A stretch of 64,000 bases of DNA from Bacteroidales bacterium (GCA_013141455.1 JABFQW010000027.1:1-64000), one strand, 5' to 3'; numbered from the stretch's first letter, positions 9,019 through 18,852 are shown. The notes: a model not told the origin generated them from the letters alone. Numbers and translations are program-made.

Positions 9019-9858
9019 ATGATTATAGGTGTCGATTTAGGAGGAACAAACATCAGGGCAGGGCTGATAAATAACGGTAAATTGCTTGAGGAAAGGCATT
9101 ATACACTCACCGATAAAGATTCTTTGGACAGAACCTTATCGCAATTGACCGGAGCCATCGCGCCACTGATTAATGCGCAGGTAAAAGGAATAGGTATTGG
9201 CGTACCTTCGGTTGTTGATACCGAAAAAGGTATCGTGTATAATGTGGTAAACATTCCTTCATGGAAAAAAGTTGCATTGAAAACAATTCTCGAAGAAACA
9301 TTTCATATTCCTACCTTTGTTAATAACGATGTAAATTGCTTTGTGCTGGGTGAGCATCTTTATGGTGTTGCTCAGGATTATGCTAATATCGTTGGCCTTA
9401 CTTTAGGTACCGGACTTGGCGCGGGTATTATCATCCATAATAAACTTTATAACGGGCGAAATTGCGGCGCCGGCGAAATAGGGATGCTACCCTATCTCGA
9501 TCATACGTACGAGTTTTATACGAGCAGCGATTTTTTTAGCACCAAACACGGCACCACCGCTGAAACAGCTCACAACGAGGCGCTGTTAAAAAACGCAACT
9601 GCCCTGGATCAATGGAAAGAATTTGGTTTTCATATGGGAAATTTACTCAAAGCAGTAGTTTACACGTATGATCCCGAAATGATCGTTTTGGGAGGTTCAA
9701 TCGCGAAAGCATATTCATTTTTTGAAGAAGCAATGATTGACGAATTTACAGCATGTTATTATAAAGAATCGGTCAGGAACATAAAAATCATTTGTTCTGT
9801 CTCAGATAATATGTCGCTCCTTGGCGCTGCTTCGTTGGTGAACAGATCCACTGATTAA
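9019..9858 (+). CDS. ROK-family sugar kinase, probable GlcNAc/glucosamine kinase
   Basis: This 279-residue protein starts with the phosphate-binding motif GVDLGGTNIRAGLI. It carries the catalytic Asp in VNNDVNC, the second glycine loop GLTLGTGLGAGII, and a third one in IVLGGSIAKA. The usual ROK zinc motif (CxCGxxGC after the E-x-G-H segment) is missing: the segment reads NCGAGEIGMLPYLDHTYEFY. Zinc-less ROK kinases are known among Bacteroidota glucokinases, so activity is still likely. It ends the operon with the transporter and the deaminase fusion, so it probably phosphorylates incoming GlcNAc or glucosamine to the 6-phosphate used by that enzyme. Glucokinase is the alternative. Confidence 0.75.
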   Translation: MIIGVDLGGTNIRAGLINNGKLLEERHYTLTDKDSLDRTLSQLTGAIAPLINAQVKGIGIGVPSVVDTEKGIVYNVVNIPSWKKVALKTILEETFHIPTFVNNDVNCFVLGEHLYGVAQDYANIVGLTLGTGLGAGIIIHNKLYNGRNCGAGEIGMLPYLDHTYEFYTSSDFFSTKHGTTAETAHNEALLKNATALDQWKEFGFHMGNLLKAVVYTYDPEMIVLGGSIAKAYSFFEEAMIDEFTACYYKESVRNIKIICSVSDNMSLLGAASLVNRSTD

Positions 9859-9908
9859 TTATTTTTTCAATCGCCCCAAATTACATACATGAAAGAAAGC
9901 TAAATTAG

Positions 9909-9936
9909 GGCGCTTATTTTGGGCTTATATTTCGCT
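9909..9936 (+). promoter_or_regulatory. Weaker match to the CGC-repeat operator upstream of the GH2 gene
   Basis: The segment has CGC at 9911 and 9933 (22 bp apart). It shares ATTTTGGG and a TTATA stretch with the susC upstream site at 13998-14028. The spacing is one base longer and the half-sites are less alike than at 5377 and 13998, and the only -7-like box (TAATATTG, 9952-9959) is nearer. It lies about 30 bp before the GH2 start codon. Confidence 0.35.
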
Positions 9937-9966
9937 GTAGGCTTATACTAATAATATTGTATAATA

Positions 9967-12600
9967 ATGAAACTAAAGTGTTTACATATTATTTTGTTTC
10001 TGATTGCAGTAACAATCTCGCCACGGACATTTTCAAATACCGGGAACAAAAGTCCGCGCAAAATTGTTTTATCTGATAATTGGTATATCCGGAAATCCGG
10101 AGAACTGCAACAAACGGGTGTTGCGTTATCATCGGTTTCCTATAAACCCGAAAACTGGTATAAAGCTTCGGTTCCGGCCACGGTGATGGGGATTCTAACG
10201 GCAAACGGATTGTATAATGATCTGTTTGTTGGCGAAAATTATAAATCGATTGATACCCGGCAATTCGACGAATCGTGGTGGTTCAGAAAAGAATTTGAAT
10301 TGCCTGTAACAAAAGCCGGTGAACATATTACGCTGCATTTTGATGGAATAAATTATCGTGCCAACATCTGGTTGAATGGGATATTAATTGCTTCACGCGA
10401 CAGTGTTTCGGGTACCTTCCGCCAGTTCGAATTTGATATTACCGGTTTGGTTCATGAAAATGGAAATATACTCGCCGTTGAGGTTTTCAGGGCACAAGCC
10501 GGTGATTTGAACCTTGGCTTTGTCGATTGGAATCCAAGACCAGCTGACGAAAACATGGGTATCTGGCGCCCGGTTTACATCGAAATCACAGGTGAAGTTA
10601 ACATGAAGAATACCACGGTGCAAACAATTGTGGACACGTTATCCTTGAAAGAAGCCTGGCTTACTGTTAAAACAACACTTGTTAATAAATCACAGTTGAC
10701 AATTCAAGGGTTTGTCAGCGGTAATCTTGAAAATAATGTTTTTAATTTTCCGGTCACCTTGCAAGCCGGCGAAACGAAAGAAATATCACTTTCACCGGCC
10801 GAAATCCCCGCATTATATGTTTTGAATCCACGACTATGGTGGTGTAACAATCTGGGTGAACCTGAAATGTACGACCTGTCGCTTCAATTTACAACATCAG
10901 GCAGGATTACAGATTCTGTGAAAATATCATTTGGTATTAGGCAGGTTGGAAGTTATACAAATGCCGCCGGTCATAAGGGTTTCACGCTGAACGGCAGAAA
11001 AGTACTGATTAAAGGTGCCGGCTGGACGGATGATATTTTTCTGCGCGACACAAAAAACAGCCTGGAAACCCAAATTCGCTATGTTAAACACATGAACCTC
11101 AATACCATCCGGCTCGAGAGCTTTTGGGGTACAAGTCACGATTTGTATGATCTGTGCGACAAATATGGTATCATGATCATGGCCGGTTGGAGTTGTCAGT
11201 GGGAATGGGAAGAATATTTTGGGAAGCCCTGCGATGAGTTTGGTGGTATAAAATCGGAAGAAGAGATGGATCTGGCAGTTGAATCACTGCGCGATCAAAT
11301 CCTCTGGTTACGTCGCCATCCATCCATTTTTGTATGGCTGCTTGGAAGCGACAAACTTCCACGGCCAAAGCTTGAACAGCGATACAAAAACCTGCTTGGT
11401 GAAATTGACGACCGACCATACCTGTTATCAGCCGGTACCCGCGTGAGTGAATTAAGCGGGCCAACCGGTGTAAAAATGAACGGACCTTACGAATATGTGG
11501 CTCCGGTGTATTGGTATATGGATACCATCAATGGCGGTGCATTTGGATTTAATACCGAAACCGGTCCCGGGGCTCAGATACCACAATTCGAATCGATAAA
11601 AAAAATGATTCCTGCCGATAAGCTGTGGCCGGCAGGCAAGGCATGGGATTATCACTGTACGCATTCGTTACAGGGTTTCAACACGATGGAAGTTACCACA
11701 CGTATGATCGAAAACAGGTACGGAATGTCGTCGGGAATCGATGGATTCATGAAGAAAGCTGATGCCCAGTCCTATGAGGCTATGCGTGCCATGTTTGAGG
11801 CTTTCAGAGCCAGATTACCAAAAACGACCGGTATCATTCAATGGATGTTAAACGCGGCCTGGCCTTCAATTTATTGGCATCTGTATGATTATTACCTGTT
11901 GCCCACTCCGGCCTATTATGCTGTACGCAAAGCCAATGAACCATTACAGCTTATCTATGATTATAGCAATAACACAGTGATTGCAGTAAACGAAACAAGC
12001 TTAGATGTTGAGGATATTAAAGCTACCATCAAACTGTTCGATCTGAATTCAAATGTTTTGTTTCAAAAAGAAGTGAATTTTACGATCAGTTCAAACAAAT
12101 CCGAAAAAATCATCGGATTAAATCCTGTTTCTGCCCATGGTTTCCTCGACTTAAAGTTAATGGATAGCCATGATAAACTGATTTCTCAGAATTTTTATTG
12201 GCTTTCAAAGGGACAGGATGTGTTCGACTGGGATAAAACTACCTGGGCTTACACACCTTTAAAAGAATTTGCCGACTTCACCTGGCTCGATACACTTTCT
12301 CAAACATCTGTATCTGCCTCGTGTGTTTACGTTGAAACGGGCGAAAATTTTGAATTAACCACAACGATAGCGAACCAGGGCAATAAGATCGCTTTCCTTA
12401 TCAATCCGGCATTAACAAATGAATCCGGTGATCAGGTTTCACCGGTTTTCTGGGATGATAACTATTTTAGCCTTCTGCCCGGCGAAAAACGAAACATCCG
12501 TTGTCTGGTCCCTAAATCGTCAATAAAAACGGCGAAACATAAACTCGTAATATCGGGCTGGAACATTGAAACTCAAACCCTATCATTGACGGCAGATTAA
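9967..12600 (+). CDS. GH2 exo-beta-D-glucosaminidase (exo-chitosanase type)
   Basis: This 877-residue exported protein has an N-terminal signal peptide (about residues 1-23), a GH2 jelly-roll domain (40-210; ASVPATVMGIL, WNPRPADENMGIWRPV), Ig-like domain, TIM barrel (about 340-680) and C-terminal beta domains. In GH2 exo-glucosaminidases such as Amycolatopsis CsxA, the acid/base is the Asp of a Ser-Asp pair, where mannosidases have Asn-Glu. Here WLLGSDKLP has Ser461-Asp462. The nucleophile Glu matches FGFNTETGPG (Glu531). These two motifs together favour removal of glucosamine from the non-reducing end of chitosan oligomers over beta-mannosidase activity. It lies 108 bp after the kinase gene and before the regulator, within the amino-sugar locus. 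Periplasmic location is expected. Confidence 0.82.
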   Translation: MKLKCLHIILFLIAVTISPRTFSNTGNKSPRKIVLSDNWYIRKSGELQQTGVALSSVSYKPENWYKASVPATVMGILTANGLYNDLFVGENYKSIDTRQFDESWWFRKEFELPVTKAGEHITLHFDGINYRANIWLNGILIASRDSVSGTFRQFEFDITGLVHENGNILAVEVFRAQAGDLNLGFVDWNPRPADENMGIWRPVYIEITGEVNMKNTTVQTIVDTLSLKEAWLTVKTTLVNKSQLTIQGFVSGNLENNVFNFPVTLQAGETKEISLSPAEIPALYVLNPRLWWCNNLGEPEMYDLSLQFTTSGRITDSVKISFGIRQVGSYTNAAGHKGFTLNGRKVLIKGAGWTDDIFLRDTKNSLETQIRYVKHMNLNTIRLESFWGTSHDLYDLCDKYGIMIMAGWSCQWEWEEYFGKPCDEFGGIKSEEEMDLAVESLRDQILWLRRHPSIFVWLLGSDKLPRPKLEQRYKNLLGEIDDRPYLLSAGTRVSELSGPTGVKMNGPYEYVAPVYWYMDTINGGAFGFNTETGPGAQIPQFESIKKMIPADKLWPAGKAWDYHCTHSLQGFNTMEVTTRMIENRYGMSSGIDGFMKKADAQSYEAMRAMFEAFRARLPKTTGIIQWMLNAAWPSIYWHLYDYYLLPTPAYYAVRKANEPLQLIYDYSNNTVIAVNETSLDVEDIKATIKLFDLNSNVLFQKEVNFTISSNKSEKIIGLNPVSAHGFLDLKLMDSHDKLISQNFYWLSKGQDVFDWDKTTWAYTPLKEFADFTWLDTLSQTSVSASCVYVETGENFELTTTIANQGNKIAFLINPALTNESGDQVSPVFWDDNYFSLLPGEKRNIRCLVPKSSIKTAKHKLVISGWNIETQTLSLTAD

Positions 12601-12616
12601 TAGATGGGATAATTCA

Positions 12617-12624
12617 TATATTTG
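12617..12624 (+). promoter_or_regulatory. -7 promoter box for the XylR-type regulator gene
   Basis: TATATTTG matches TAnnTTTG and stands 31 bp before the ATG at 12656, in the 55-bp gap after the GH2 gene. It suggests the regulator can be transcribed on its own. No clear -33 TTG at the right distance was found. Confidence 0.35.
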
Positions 12625-12655
12625 TTTCTGACAATGATTCGAAACAGCGTATTGT

Positions 12656-13822
12656 ATGCATAAAATCATCCTGCTTTTTGATATTTCGGAAGAGTATGGT
12701 AAAAATCTGCTGAAAGGGATAACCAGGTATTCGAAAGAACATGGTCCCTGGGTTTTTTGCCGTATGCCGCTGCATTACCGCGAAACACTCGGTATGGATC
12801 GCGTGCTCGAATTTGCAAAAGAATGGGAGGCCAATGGTATCATTGCGCAACTTTATAATTCATCCGATATCAGAAAGATACTTGATGCCGGTATCCCGAT
12901 CATTGCCGAAGATTTCAAGGAACGATTCAGCGATATTCCCAATATCACGGGGGGTTATTTCGAAACCGGAAGAATGGGGGCTGAATATTTTCTCAATAAA
13001 GGCTTTAAGAATTTTGCATTCTATGGTTTTCGAAATATTGTATGGTCGCGTGAACGTGCCGAAGGATTTGAAGAATTTGTGACCGAACATGGATATACGG
13101 TTCATTCATATGAGCACGAGGAAACGCCTTCGCGCGAACTTTGGCATTATATGCCTTCGGCATTAAGCCAGTGGCTCAAATCGATACCAAAACCCATTGC
13201 CATTATGGCCTGCGATGATGAGCGCGGGAACCATATTACCGAGGCATGCAAACATGCCGGTATTCAGATTCCTGAAGAAATTGCAGTGCTGGGTGTCGAT
13301 AATGATGAATTGACCTGTAACCTCTCGGACCCGCCTTTGTCGAGTATCAACCTCGACATCGAACACGGTGGTTACGAAACAGCCCGGCTGATGGATTTGT
13401 TGATTTTGAATAAGCAAACCGGACGATATGATATCATTGTTAAACCTACCCATGTAATCACCCGGCAATCGACCGACATCTGTGCTACGACTGATAAATA
13501 TATCGCAGCCGCTTTGAAATACATCCACCTGAATATCGACAACAATATCAACGTGAAAGATGTACTTAAAAAAGTCCCGCTTTCGAGAAGAGCACTCGAA
13601 ATCCGTTTTTTTGAAGTTACCGGTTCGGCGGTTTACAAATATATCTGCAACCTCAGAATTCAAAAGTTTACCAATAAATTATTGGAAACGGATAAGTCAA
13701 TTGCCGAAATCGCCATTGAATCAGGATTCAGCGAAAGCAAAAATCTTTCACGTCTTTTCAAACAGATCAAGGGAACCACACCGCTTAAATACCGGCGAAA
13801 ATTCATAGCAAATAAAGAATAA
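12656..13822 (+). CDS. XylR-type regulator: periplasmic-binding-like sensor plus AraC HTH
   Basis: This 388-residue protein has a LacI/PBP-I-like sugar-sensing domain (about residues 1-270; LLFDISEEYGKNLLKGITRYSKEHG, CDDERGNHITEACKHAGIQIPEEIAVLGVDND, SSINLDIEHGGYETARLMD). An AraC-type double helix-turn-helix follows (about 285-388; LEIRFFEVTG, SIAEIAIESGFSESKNLSRLFKQIKGTTPLKYRR). This is the architecture of E. coli XylR, which binds direct half-sites and activates when sugar is bound. It is placed between the GH2 gene and the SusC/SusD pair, so it likely senses an amino sugar and controls the locus through the CGC direct repeats at 5377-5409 and 13998-14028. Role and site are inference; domain calls are secure. 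Confidence 0.8.
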   Translation: MHKIILLFDISEEYGKNLLKGITRYSKEHGPWVFCRMPLHYRETLGMDRVLEFAKEWEANGIIAQLYNSSDIRKILDAGIPIIAEDFKERFSDIPNITGGYFETGRMGAEYFLNKGFKNFAFYGFRNIVWSRERAEGFEEFVTEHGYTVHSYEHEETPSRELWHYMPSALSQWLKSIPKPIAIMACDDERGNHITEACKHAGIQIPEEIAVLGVDNDELTCNLSDPPLSSINLDIEHGGYETARLMDLLILNKQTGRYDIIVKPTHVITRQSTDICATTDKYIAAALKYIHLNIDNNINVKDVLKKVPLSRRALEIRFFEVTGSAVYKYICNLRIQKFTNKLLETDKSIAEIAIESGFSESKNLSRLFKQIKGTTPLKYRRKFIANKE

Positions 13823-13997
13823 ACGACAATGTTTATGAGCGGTTCATAAGGTTTTGCCGACTTGATTTCTCAGATTTGTAAGGCTCTGCGCAACATTACG
13901 AACGATACCGGAAGCATAATTCTTCAACCCGATCGAGTTCAAAAAACCTTTATTTTGCCATTGCAATCGGTTGCATTTTGTATTGTAACTACGAAAA

Positions 13998-14028
13998 GTG
14001 CGCATTTTGGGTTTTATAATACGCAAAT
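13998..14028 (+). promoter_or_regulatory. Candidate operator: CGC direct repeat upstream of susC
   Basis: TGCGCATTT and TACGCAAAT form a direct repeat, with CGC triplets at 14001 and 14022 (21 bp apart). The 24-base core agrees with the site at 5381-5404 at 17 positions. The second CGC begins 34 bp before the -7 box at 14056, the same distance as at the deaminase promoter. This fits activator binding just upstream of RNA polymerase. Confidence 0.55.
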
Positions 14029-14055
14029 CACTACATACACAAATATAGTTTGCAG

Positions 14056-14063
14056 TATCTTTG
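14056..14063 (+). promoter_or_regulatory. -7 promoter box for susC/susD
   Basis: TATCTTTG matches TAnnTTTG, about 125 bp before the susC ATG. No TTG stands at the -33 position, which is consistent with a promoter needing an activator at the repeat upstream. The remainder of the 13823-14187 gap holds no gene that can be supported. Confidence 0.45.
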
Positions 14064-14187
14064 ATTCATATAGATTGTAAAGGCATAAAAATCAATGCTT
14101 TTACGGTTTTGTTATTGAAATAGGGTTAACGAACAGACTTACTATTCCTATCTAAATTTAAATAAAGTTGAATCAAAACCAAAACCC

Positions 14188-17100
14188 ATGAAAAACAAAT
14201 TACTTTTCAAGACCAGGTCTGTCCTTCAAAAGAGGATACTCTGGATTACAACCATCCTTATATTGGTTGCGCACCTTGGCGTTTATGCCCAGAACATAAC
14301 AGTAAAAGGGCTGGTGAAAGATGCCGGTGGCTCCACGTTGCCCGGTGTAAATGTTGTGGTAAAAAACACAACTTCCGGCAATACTACCAATATCGATGGT
14401 AATTACTCGATTCTGGTGCCTGCTGACGGAACGATTGTGTTCTCTTTTGTTGGATTTGAAACGCAGGAAGTGGCCGTCGGCGGAAGAACAACCATCAATG
14501 TCACTTTGCAGGAATCGATCAAAAGCCTCAGCGAAGTTGTCGTGATTGGTTACGGTACCCAGATGAAAAAAGATGTTACAGGCGCTGTTTCGGTAATTTC
14601 TTCAAAAGAACTTGAAGATCGTCCAAACACCCAGTTTGGGTATTCACTCGAAGGAAAAGCCGCCGGTGTGCAGGTAATCAGATCGTCGGGTCAGCCTCAG
14701 GCCGGTTTCTCGATTAAAGTTCGTGGTACCTCCTCAATTACATCGGGAAGCGAACCATTGTATATCGTTGACGGGGTTCAAACCTACAATACAAACGAAA
14801 TCAATCCGGCTGATATTGAAAGCTTTACCGTTTTGAAAGATGCTTCATCAGCAGCAATTTACGGAAGCAGTGGATCCAATGGTGTTATCCTGATCACTAC
14901 CAAACGCGGTAAAAATCAAAAGACAAAGGTTGATTTTAATACCTCATTAATGACCTCAAAAGCCTGGAAAAAAATGTCAGTCCTGAATAGTTCTGAATTT
15001 AAAGATCTGGCAACAGAATTGGGACTTCAGGAAATCGACTGGGATGTTTACAATGCAAATACAAACTGGCAGGATGAGATTTTCAGAAACGCGATCACTA
15101 AAAACTATCAACTATCGGTGACAGGCGGTAACGAAAATACAAATTATTATATTTCGGGTTCGCTCGTCAATCAGGAAGGGATCGTATTGAACAATAGTGT
15201 TGACAGGGCCACCTTTAAAGTAAATCTCGATCACACTGTGAGCGATTTCTTCAAAGTAGGAACAAGTCTGTCGTACGACAAATGGTCGGATGTATCCGTT
15301 TCGGAAAACAACCGCAACGGGGTAATCACACGTTTGCTCACCGCCGTGCCTATCATTGGTATCTGGGACAAAGAAAACCCGGATCAATATGCTGTAAATC
15401 CGTTTATCCCCGATCTTGAAAACCCGTATTCGACTGTTTATCAACCCGATCAGGTATATAACCACAACAGGTTTCATGGCAATGTGTTTGGCGAAGTAAG
15501 TATTCTGCCTAACCTCAAATTCAAGAGTCTGTTGGGTCTCGAACACAGCAATGGTATTTATACTTCGTTCCAGAATCCTTCGCAAACAAGCTATGGCCGT
15601 TCGATGGACGGTTTGGCAAGTGAGAGTGACAGCGAATTTAATTATTGGGTAGCCGAAAATACGCTGAACTACACCCAAAAAGTTGATCAGCATGATTTTT
15701 CGTTGCTGGCGGGTTTTGTTGCATCCAAAGAAAACGCACGCACAGTTGATATCAGTTCACATGGGTTTGGCGGGAGCACAGCAATCACAACAGTAACTGC
15801 CGGTACGGTGCAGGGTGTCCCGCAGGTGTCGGTTTACGATAAATCACATGCCGCTTTTATTGCACGGTTAAACTATGCATTTAACGATAAATACTTACTT
15901 ACTTCCAATTTCAGAGCCGATGGTTCCGGTCAGTTCTCTTCGGATAACCGTTGGGGATATTTCCCGTCATTCTCAGCAGGATGGCGCATCTCAAGCGAAA
16001 GTTTCTTCAAAAATGTGAAAAACATCAACGATCTGAAACTGCGTGTCGGCTGGGGTTTGGTTGGTAACGACAATGCAAATCCTTATGCCTGGTATGGATT
16101 GGTCAGCCCTGCAGCCTATATTTTCGGAGGTGGTGTTGTGAATGCTTATTTACCAAATACCCTGGAAAATTCGGCGCTCCGTTGGGAAAAAACGGCCCAG
16201 TTTAACATTGGACTTGATATCGCTTTCCTCGACAGCAGAATCACTTTCACCACGGATTATTACAACAAGAAAACTTCCGATTTGTTACTTTATGTGCCAA
16301 TACCAGCCAGCGTGGGGATACCCGGCAATACAGCCTTGCAAAACGCTGGCAGCCTTCAGAACAAAGGCTTCGAGTTTCAGATTGGCTCAAGAAATATCGT
16401 AAAAGGTGATTTAAAATGGAATACCGATTTCAATATTTCGTTCAACAAAAGTGAAGTATTGGATATCGTTGGAACCACGATCCATTCGGGCGCCATCAAC
16501 CCTGCCGGAACAACTTACAACCTGACGTATGTTAAAGAAGGATTGCCATTGGGTTCATTCTATGGTTTAATATCAGATGGTGTTGATCCGGCAACCGGCA
16601 ATATCATTTACAGGGATATTAATGGTCTTGACGAAGCAGGTAACCTTACCGGTCAGCCTGATGGCGCAATCGATGACAGCGACAAAACTGTTATCGGGAA
16701 TGCCAATCCTGATTTCATTTACGGACTCAGCAACTCATTGAGTTATAAGAATTTTACACTCGATGTTTTTATTCAGGGAGTGCAGGGCAACGACATTTTC
16801 AATGCAACCAAAATCCTGTCGGAGTCGATGCGTTTGGGAATGAACCAGTCAGCAGCCGTAGTTGACAGATGGAAGAATCCGGGCGATATCACTGATATCC
16901 CAAGAGCAATAAAAGACGATGTTTCCAACTCGGAAGTTTCATCACGATACATCGAAAACGGATCTTACCTGCGTCTGAAATCAGTAACCTTAGGTTACAG
17001 TTTGCCGAAATCGGTAATTAGTAAACTCAGAATCAGCCGATTGATGGTTTATGTTACAAGCGAAAACCTGTTAACCTTCACAAAATACTCCGGATTCGAC

Positions 17101-17226
17101 CCTGAGGTAAGTGCTTTCAGTGCTTCGAACCAGGACAATACGAGTAAAAATACAGCACCCGGCGTTGATTTCGGAACCTATCCTCAATCAAGAGACTTCG
17201 TATTCGGACTAAACGTAACATTCTAA
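14188..17226 (+). CDS. SusC/RagA-family TonB-dependent outer-membrane transporter
   Basis: This 1012-residue protein has a signal anchor (ILWITTILILVAHLGVYAQ) and a carboxypeptidase-like regulatory domain (ITVKGLVKDAGGSTLPGVNVVVKNT, about 36-115). The TonB box/plug region follows (SLSEVVVIGYGTQMKKDVTGAVS; plug to about 250 with LYIVDGV and ASSAAIYGSSGSNGVILITTKRG). The rest is a long beta-barrel ending in FVFGLNVTF with a C-terminal aromatic residue. SusC proteins import oligosaccharides over the outer membrane, with the SusD lipoprotein as lid. The susD gene starts 26 bp later. The enzymes around it point to amino-sugar oligosaccharides from chitin or chitosan, though the binding specificity is not readable from sequence. 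Confidence 0.93.
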   Translation: MKNKLLFKTRSVLQKRILWITTILILVAHLGVYAQNITVKGLVKDAGGSTLPGVNVVVKNTTSGNTTNIDGNYSILVPADGTIVFSFVGFETQEVAVGGRTTINVTLQESIKSLSEVVVIGYGTQMKKDVTGAVSVISSKELEDRPNTQFGYSLEGKAAGVQVIRSSGQPQAGFSIKVRGTSSITSGSEPLYIVDGVQTYNTNEINPADIESFTVLKDASSAAIYGSSGSNGVILITTKRGKNQKTKVDFNTSLMTSKAWKKMSVLNSSEFKDLATELGLQEIDWDVYNANTNWQDEIFRNAITKNYQLSVTGGNENTNYYISGSLVNQEGIVLNNSVDRATFKVNLDHTVSDFFKVGTSLSYDKWSDVSVSENNRNGVITRLLTAVPIIGIWDKENPDQYAVNPFIPDLENPYSTVYQPDQVYNHNRFHGNVFGEVSILPNLKFKSLLGLEHSNGIYTSFQNPSQTSYGRSMDGLASESDSEFNYWVAENTLNYTQKVDQHDFSLLAGFVASKENARTVDISSHGFGGSTAITTVTAGTVQGVPQVSVYDKSHAAFIARLNYAFNDKYLLTSNFRADGSGQFSSDNRWGYFPSFSAGWRISSESFFKNVKNINDLKLRVGWGLVGNDNANPYAWYGLVSPAAYIFGGGVVNAYLPNTLENSALRWEKTAQFNIGLDIAFLDSRITFTTDYYNKKTSDLLLYVPIPASVGIPGNTALQNAGSLQNKGFEFQIGSRNIVKGDLKWNTDFNISFNKSEVLDIVGTTIHSGAINPAGTTYNLTYVKEGLPLGSFYGLISDGVDPATGNIIYRDINGLDEAGNLTGQPDGAIDDSDKTVIGNANPDFIYGLSNSLSYKNFTLDVFIQGVQGNDIFNATKILSESMRLGMNQSAAVVDRWKNPGDITDIPRAIKDDVSNSEVSSRYIENGSYLRLKSVTLGYSLPKSVISKLRISRLMVYVTSENLLTFTKYSGFDPEVSAFSASNQDNTSKNTAPGVDFGTYPQSRDFVFGLNVTF

Positions 17227-17252
17227 TTTTGAAATATATAAAATTTAAAAAG

Positions 17253-18764
17253 ATGAAAAGAAACCCAACATATCTCGTTTACCTGTTGATAATCATATCA
17301 GTGGTAACAGTCTCATGCCAGAAATTTCTGGATGATACTCCGCAATCGAGCCTCACAACCGGAAATGCTTATAAATCGGCCAGTGATATTGAAAATGCTT
17401 TGGCAGGATGCTACAATATCTTTTATACCGATTACTACCAATGGGAAAACGTAATGCTTAGCGATAACCGTTCAGATAATGCCTATCCGGGCGGTGGTGG
17501 CGAAGAGACTTTTGTCGTGATTGACCAGTTTACGGTTCCGGCAAGTAACAGTCATAATTACGGTTTCTGGTGGGGACAACCCTATCAGGGAATTGGTCGC
17601 TGTAATATTTTATTGGATAAAATTAACGATGTAAGCGATACCAAACTCGATCTGAACAACCGTCGTCAGCAGATCATCGGCGAAGCAAGTTTTTTAAGGG
17701 CTTTCCATTATTATCAGCTGGTGAAACTTTTTGGTGGCGTTCCGCTTGAACTGCAGTCCAACACTGCCGATCCTGCTGTTACCCGCAAAGCAAGGGCAAC
17801 CGAAAAAGAAGTCTATGATCAGATAGTGATTGATTTGCAAATTGCAATAACCAATCTGCCTGATGATTTTGGCGATGCTTCGATAAGCAAGGTTCGTGCT
17901 ACAAAAGGCGCTGCCAATGCGCTGCTGGCAAAAGTATATGCCCAGCGTAGCGACAGAGATTACGCCAAAGTACTCGAATACTGTGATGCTGTTTTGAACA
18001 GTCCTGCAGGATATTCACTTACAGCAACTTACGCCGAATTATTCGATGGAATCAACTACCTGAATTCGGAAGCTATCCTGTTGGTTCCTTATATCGAAGG
18101 TAACTGGTCGGTATCGAACTGGGGTGTTCAGTTGTTTCTTGCACCGGAAGATGGATGGCAGAAATACTGCGTTCCTTCGAAAGATCTGATCAATGCCTAT
18201 ACCAACGAAGGTGATGCTGAACGACTTGCTTCGAATGTTATTTTCTACAAGGAACTCGCCTGGGCCGACGAAAACTGGAGTCCATGCGGAAACGCAACAG
18301 ATTCAGTGCCTTTCAATTACAAGCAAAAACACCCTGCCGGATGGGCAAGTGGCGACAATTATTATCTGCTTCGTGTTGGCGATATTATGCTGCTGAAAGC
18401 CGAGGCCCAAAATGAACTCGGTAACACAGCCGATGCCGCCGCAACCATGAACCTTGTCAGATCAAGGGTCAGTTTACCTGATGTTAGTTCAGGACTTTCC
18501 AAAGCCGATATGAAGGCGAAAATTTTACATGAAAGAAGATTGGAACTGGCTTTTGAAGCCCAACGCTGGGACGATTTGGTAAGATCGGGCGAAGCAACAA
18601 ATGTGATGGCAGCGCTCAACGAATACAAATACACCTGTGTTGACGGAGAGCCGGGTAACCCTTCAAAAATTTCGTACAACTGCGATCAGGATCATTGGAT
18701 TATGCCGATACCGCAACCCGAAATCGACGCCAATCCAAGTTTGGTTCAGAACCCTGGCTATTGA
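17253..18764 (+). CDS. SusD/RagB-family surface glycan-binding lipoprotein
   Basis: The ATG at 17253 gives 503 residues. An in-frame TTG at 17229 would only add eight residues before the signal peptide. The lipobox is VVTVSCQKF, so the mature protein is a lipoprotein. Typical SusD features are DDTPQSSLTTGNAYKSASDIENALAGCYN at the N-terminus, the TPR-like helical core (RQQIIGEASFLRAFHYYQLVKLFGGVPL), the LLRVGDIMLLKAEAQNELGN segment and the C-terminal IMPIPQPEIDANPSLVQNPGY. It pairs with SusC as the extracellular binding lid. A strong intrinsic terminator follows at 18853-18887. Confidence 0.93.
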   Translation: MKRNPTYLVYLLIIISVVTVSCQKFLDDTPQSSLTTGNAYKSASDIENALAGCYNIFYTDYYQWENVMLSDNRSDNAYPGGGGEETFVVIDQFTVPASNSHNYGFWWGQPYQGIGRCNILLDKINDVSDTKLDLNNRRQQIIGEASFLRAFHYYQLVKLFGGVPLELQSNTADPAVTRKARATEKEVYDQIVIDLQIAITNLPDDFGDASISKVRATKGAANALLAKVYAQRSDRDYAKVLEYCDAVLNSPAGYSLTATYAELFDGINYLNSEAILLVPYIEGNWSVSNWGVQLFLAPEDGWQKYCVPSKDLINAYTNEGDAERLASNVIFYKELAWADENWSPCGNATDSVPFNYKQKHPAGWASGDNYYLLRVGDIMLLKAEAQNELGNTADAAATMNLVRSRVSLPDVSSGLSKADMKAKILHERRLELAFEAQRWDDLVRSGEATNVMAALNEYKYTCVDGEPGNPSKISYNCDQDHWIMPIPQPEIDANPSLVQNPGY

Positions 18765-18852
18765 TTTAAACTGAACTCTGGAGATGCATTTCAATGTCTG
18801 AATAAATTAATCATGTACAACGAATATCATTTCAATAAATCGTGTTAATATT

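Noticed and set aside
13862..14080. 72-codon plus-strand frame in the susC upstream region
   Set aside because: It covers the operator and -7 box and has no protein-like features.
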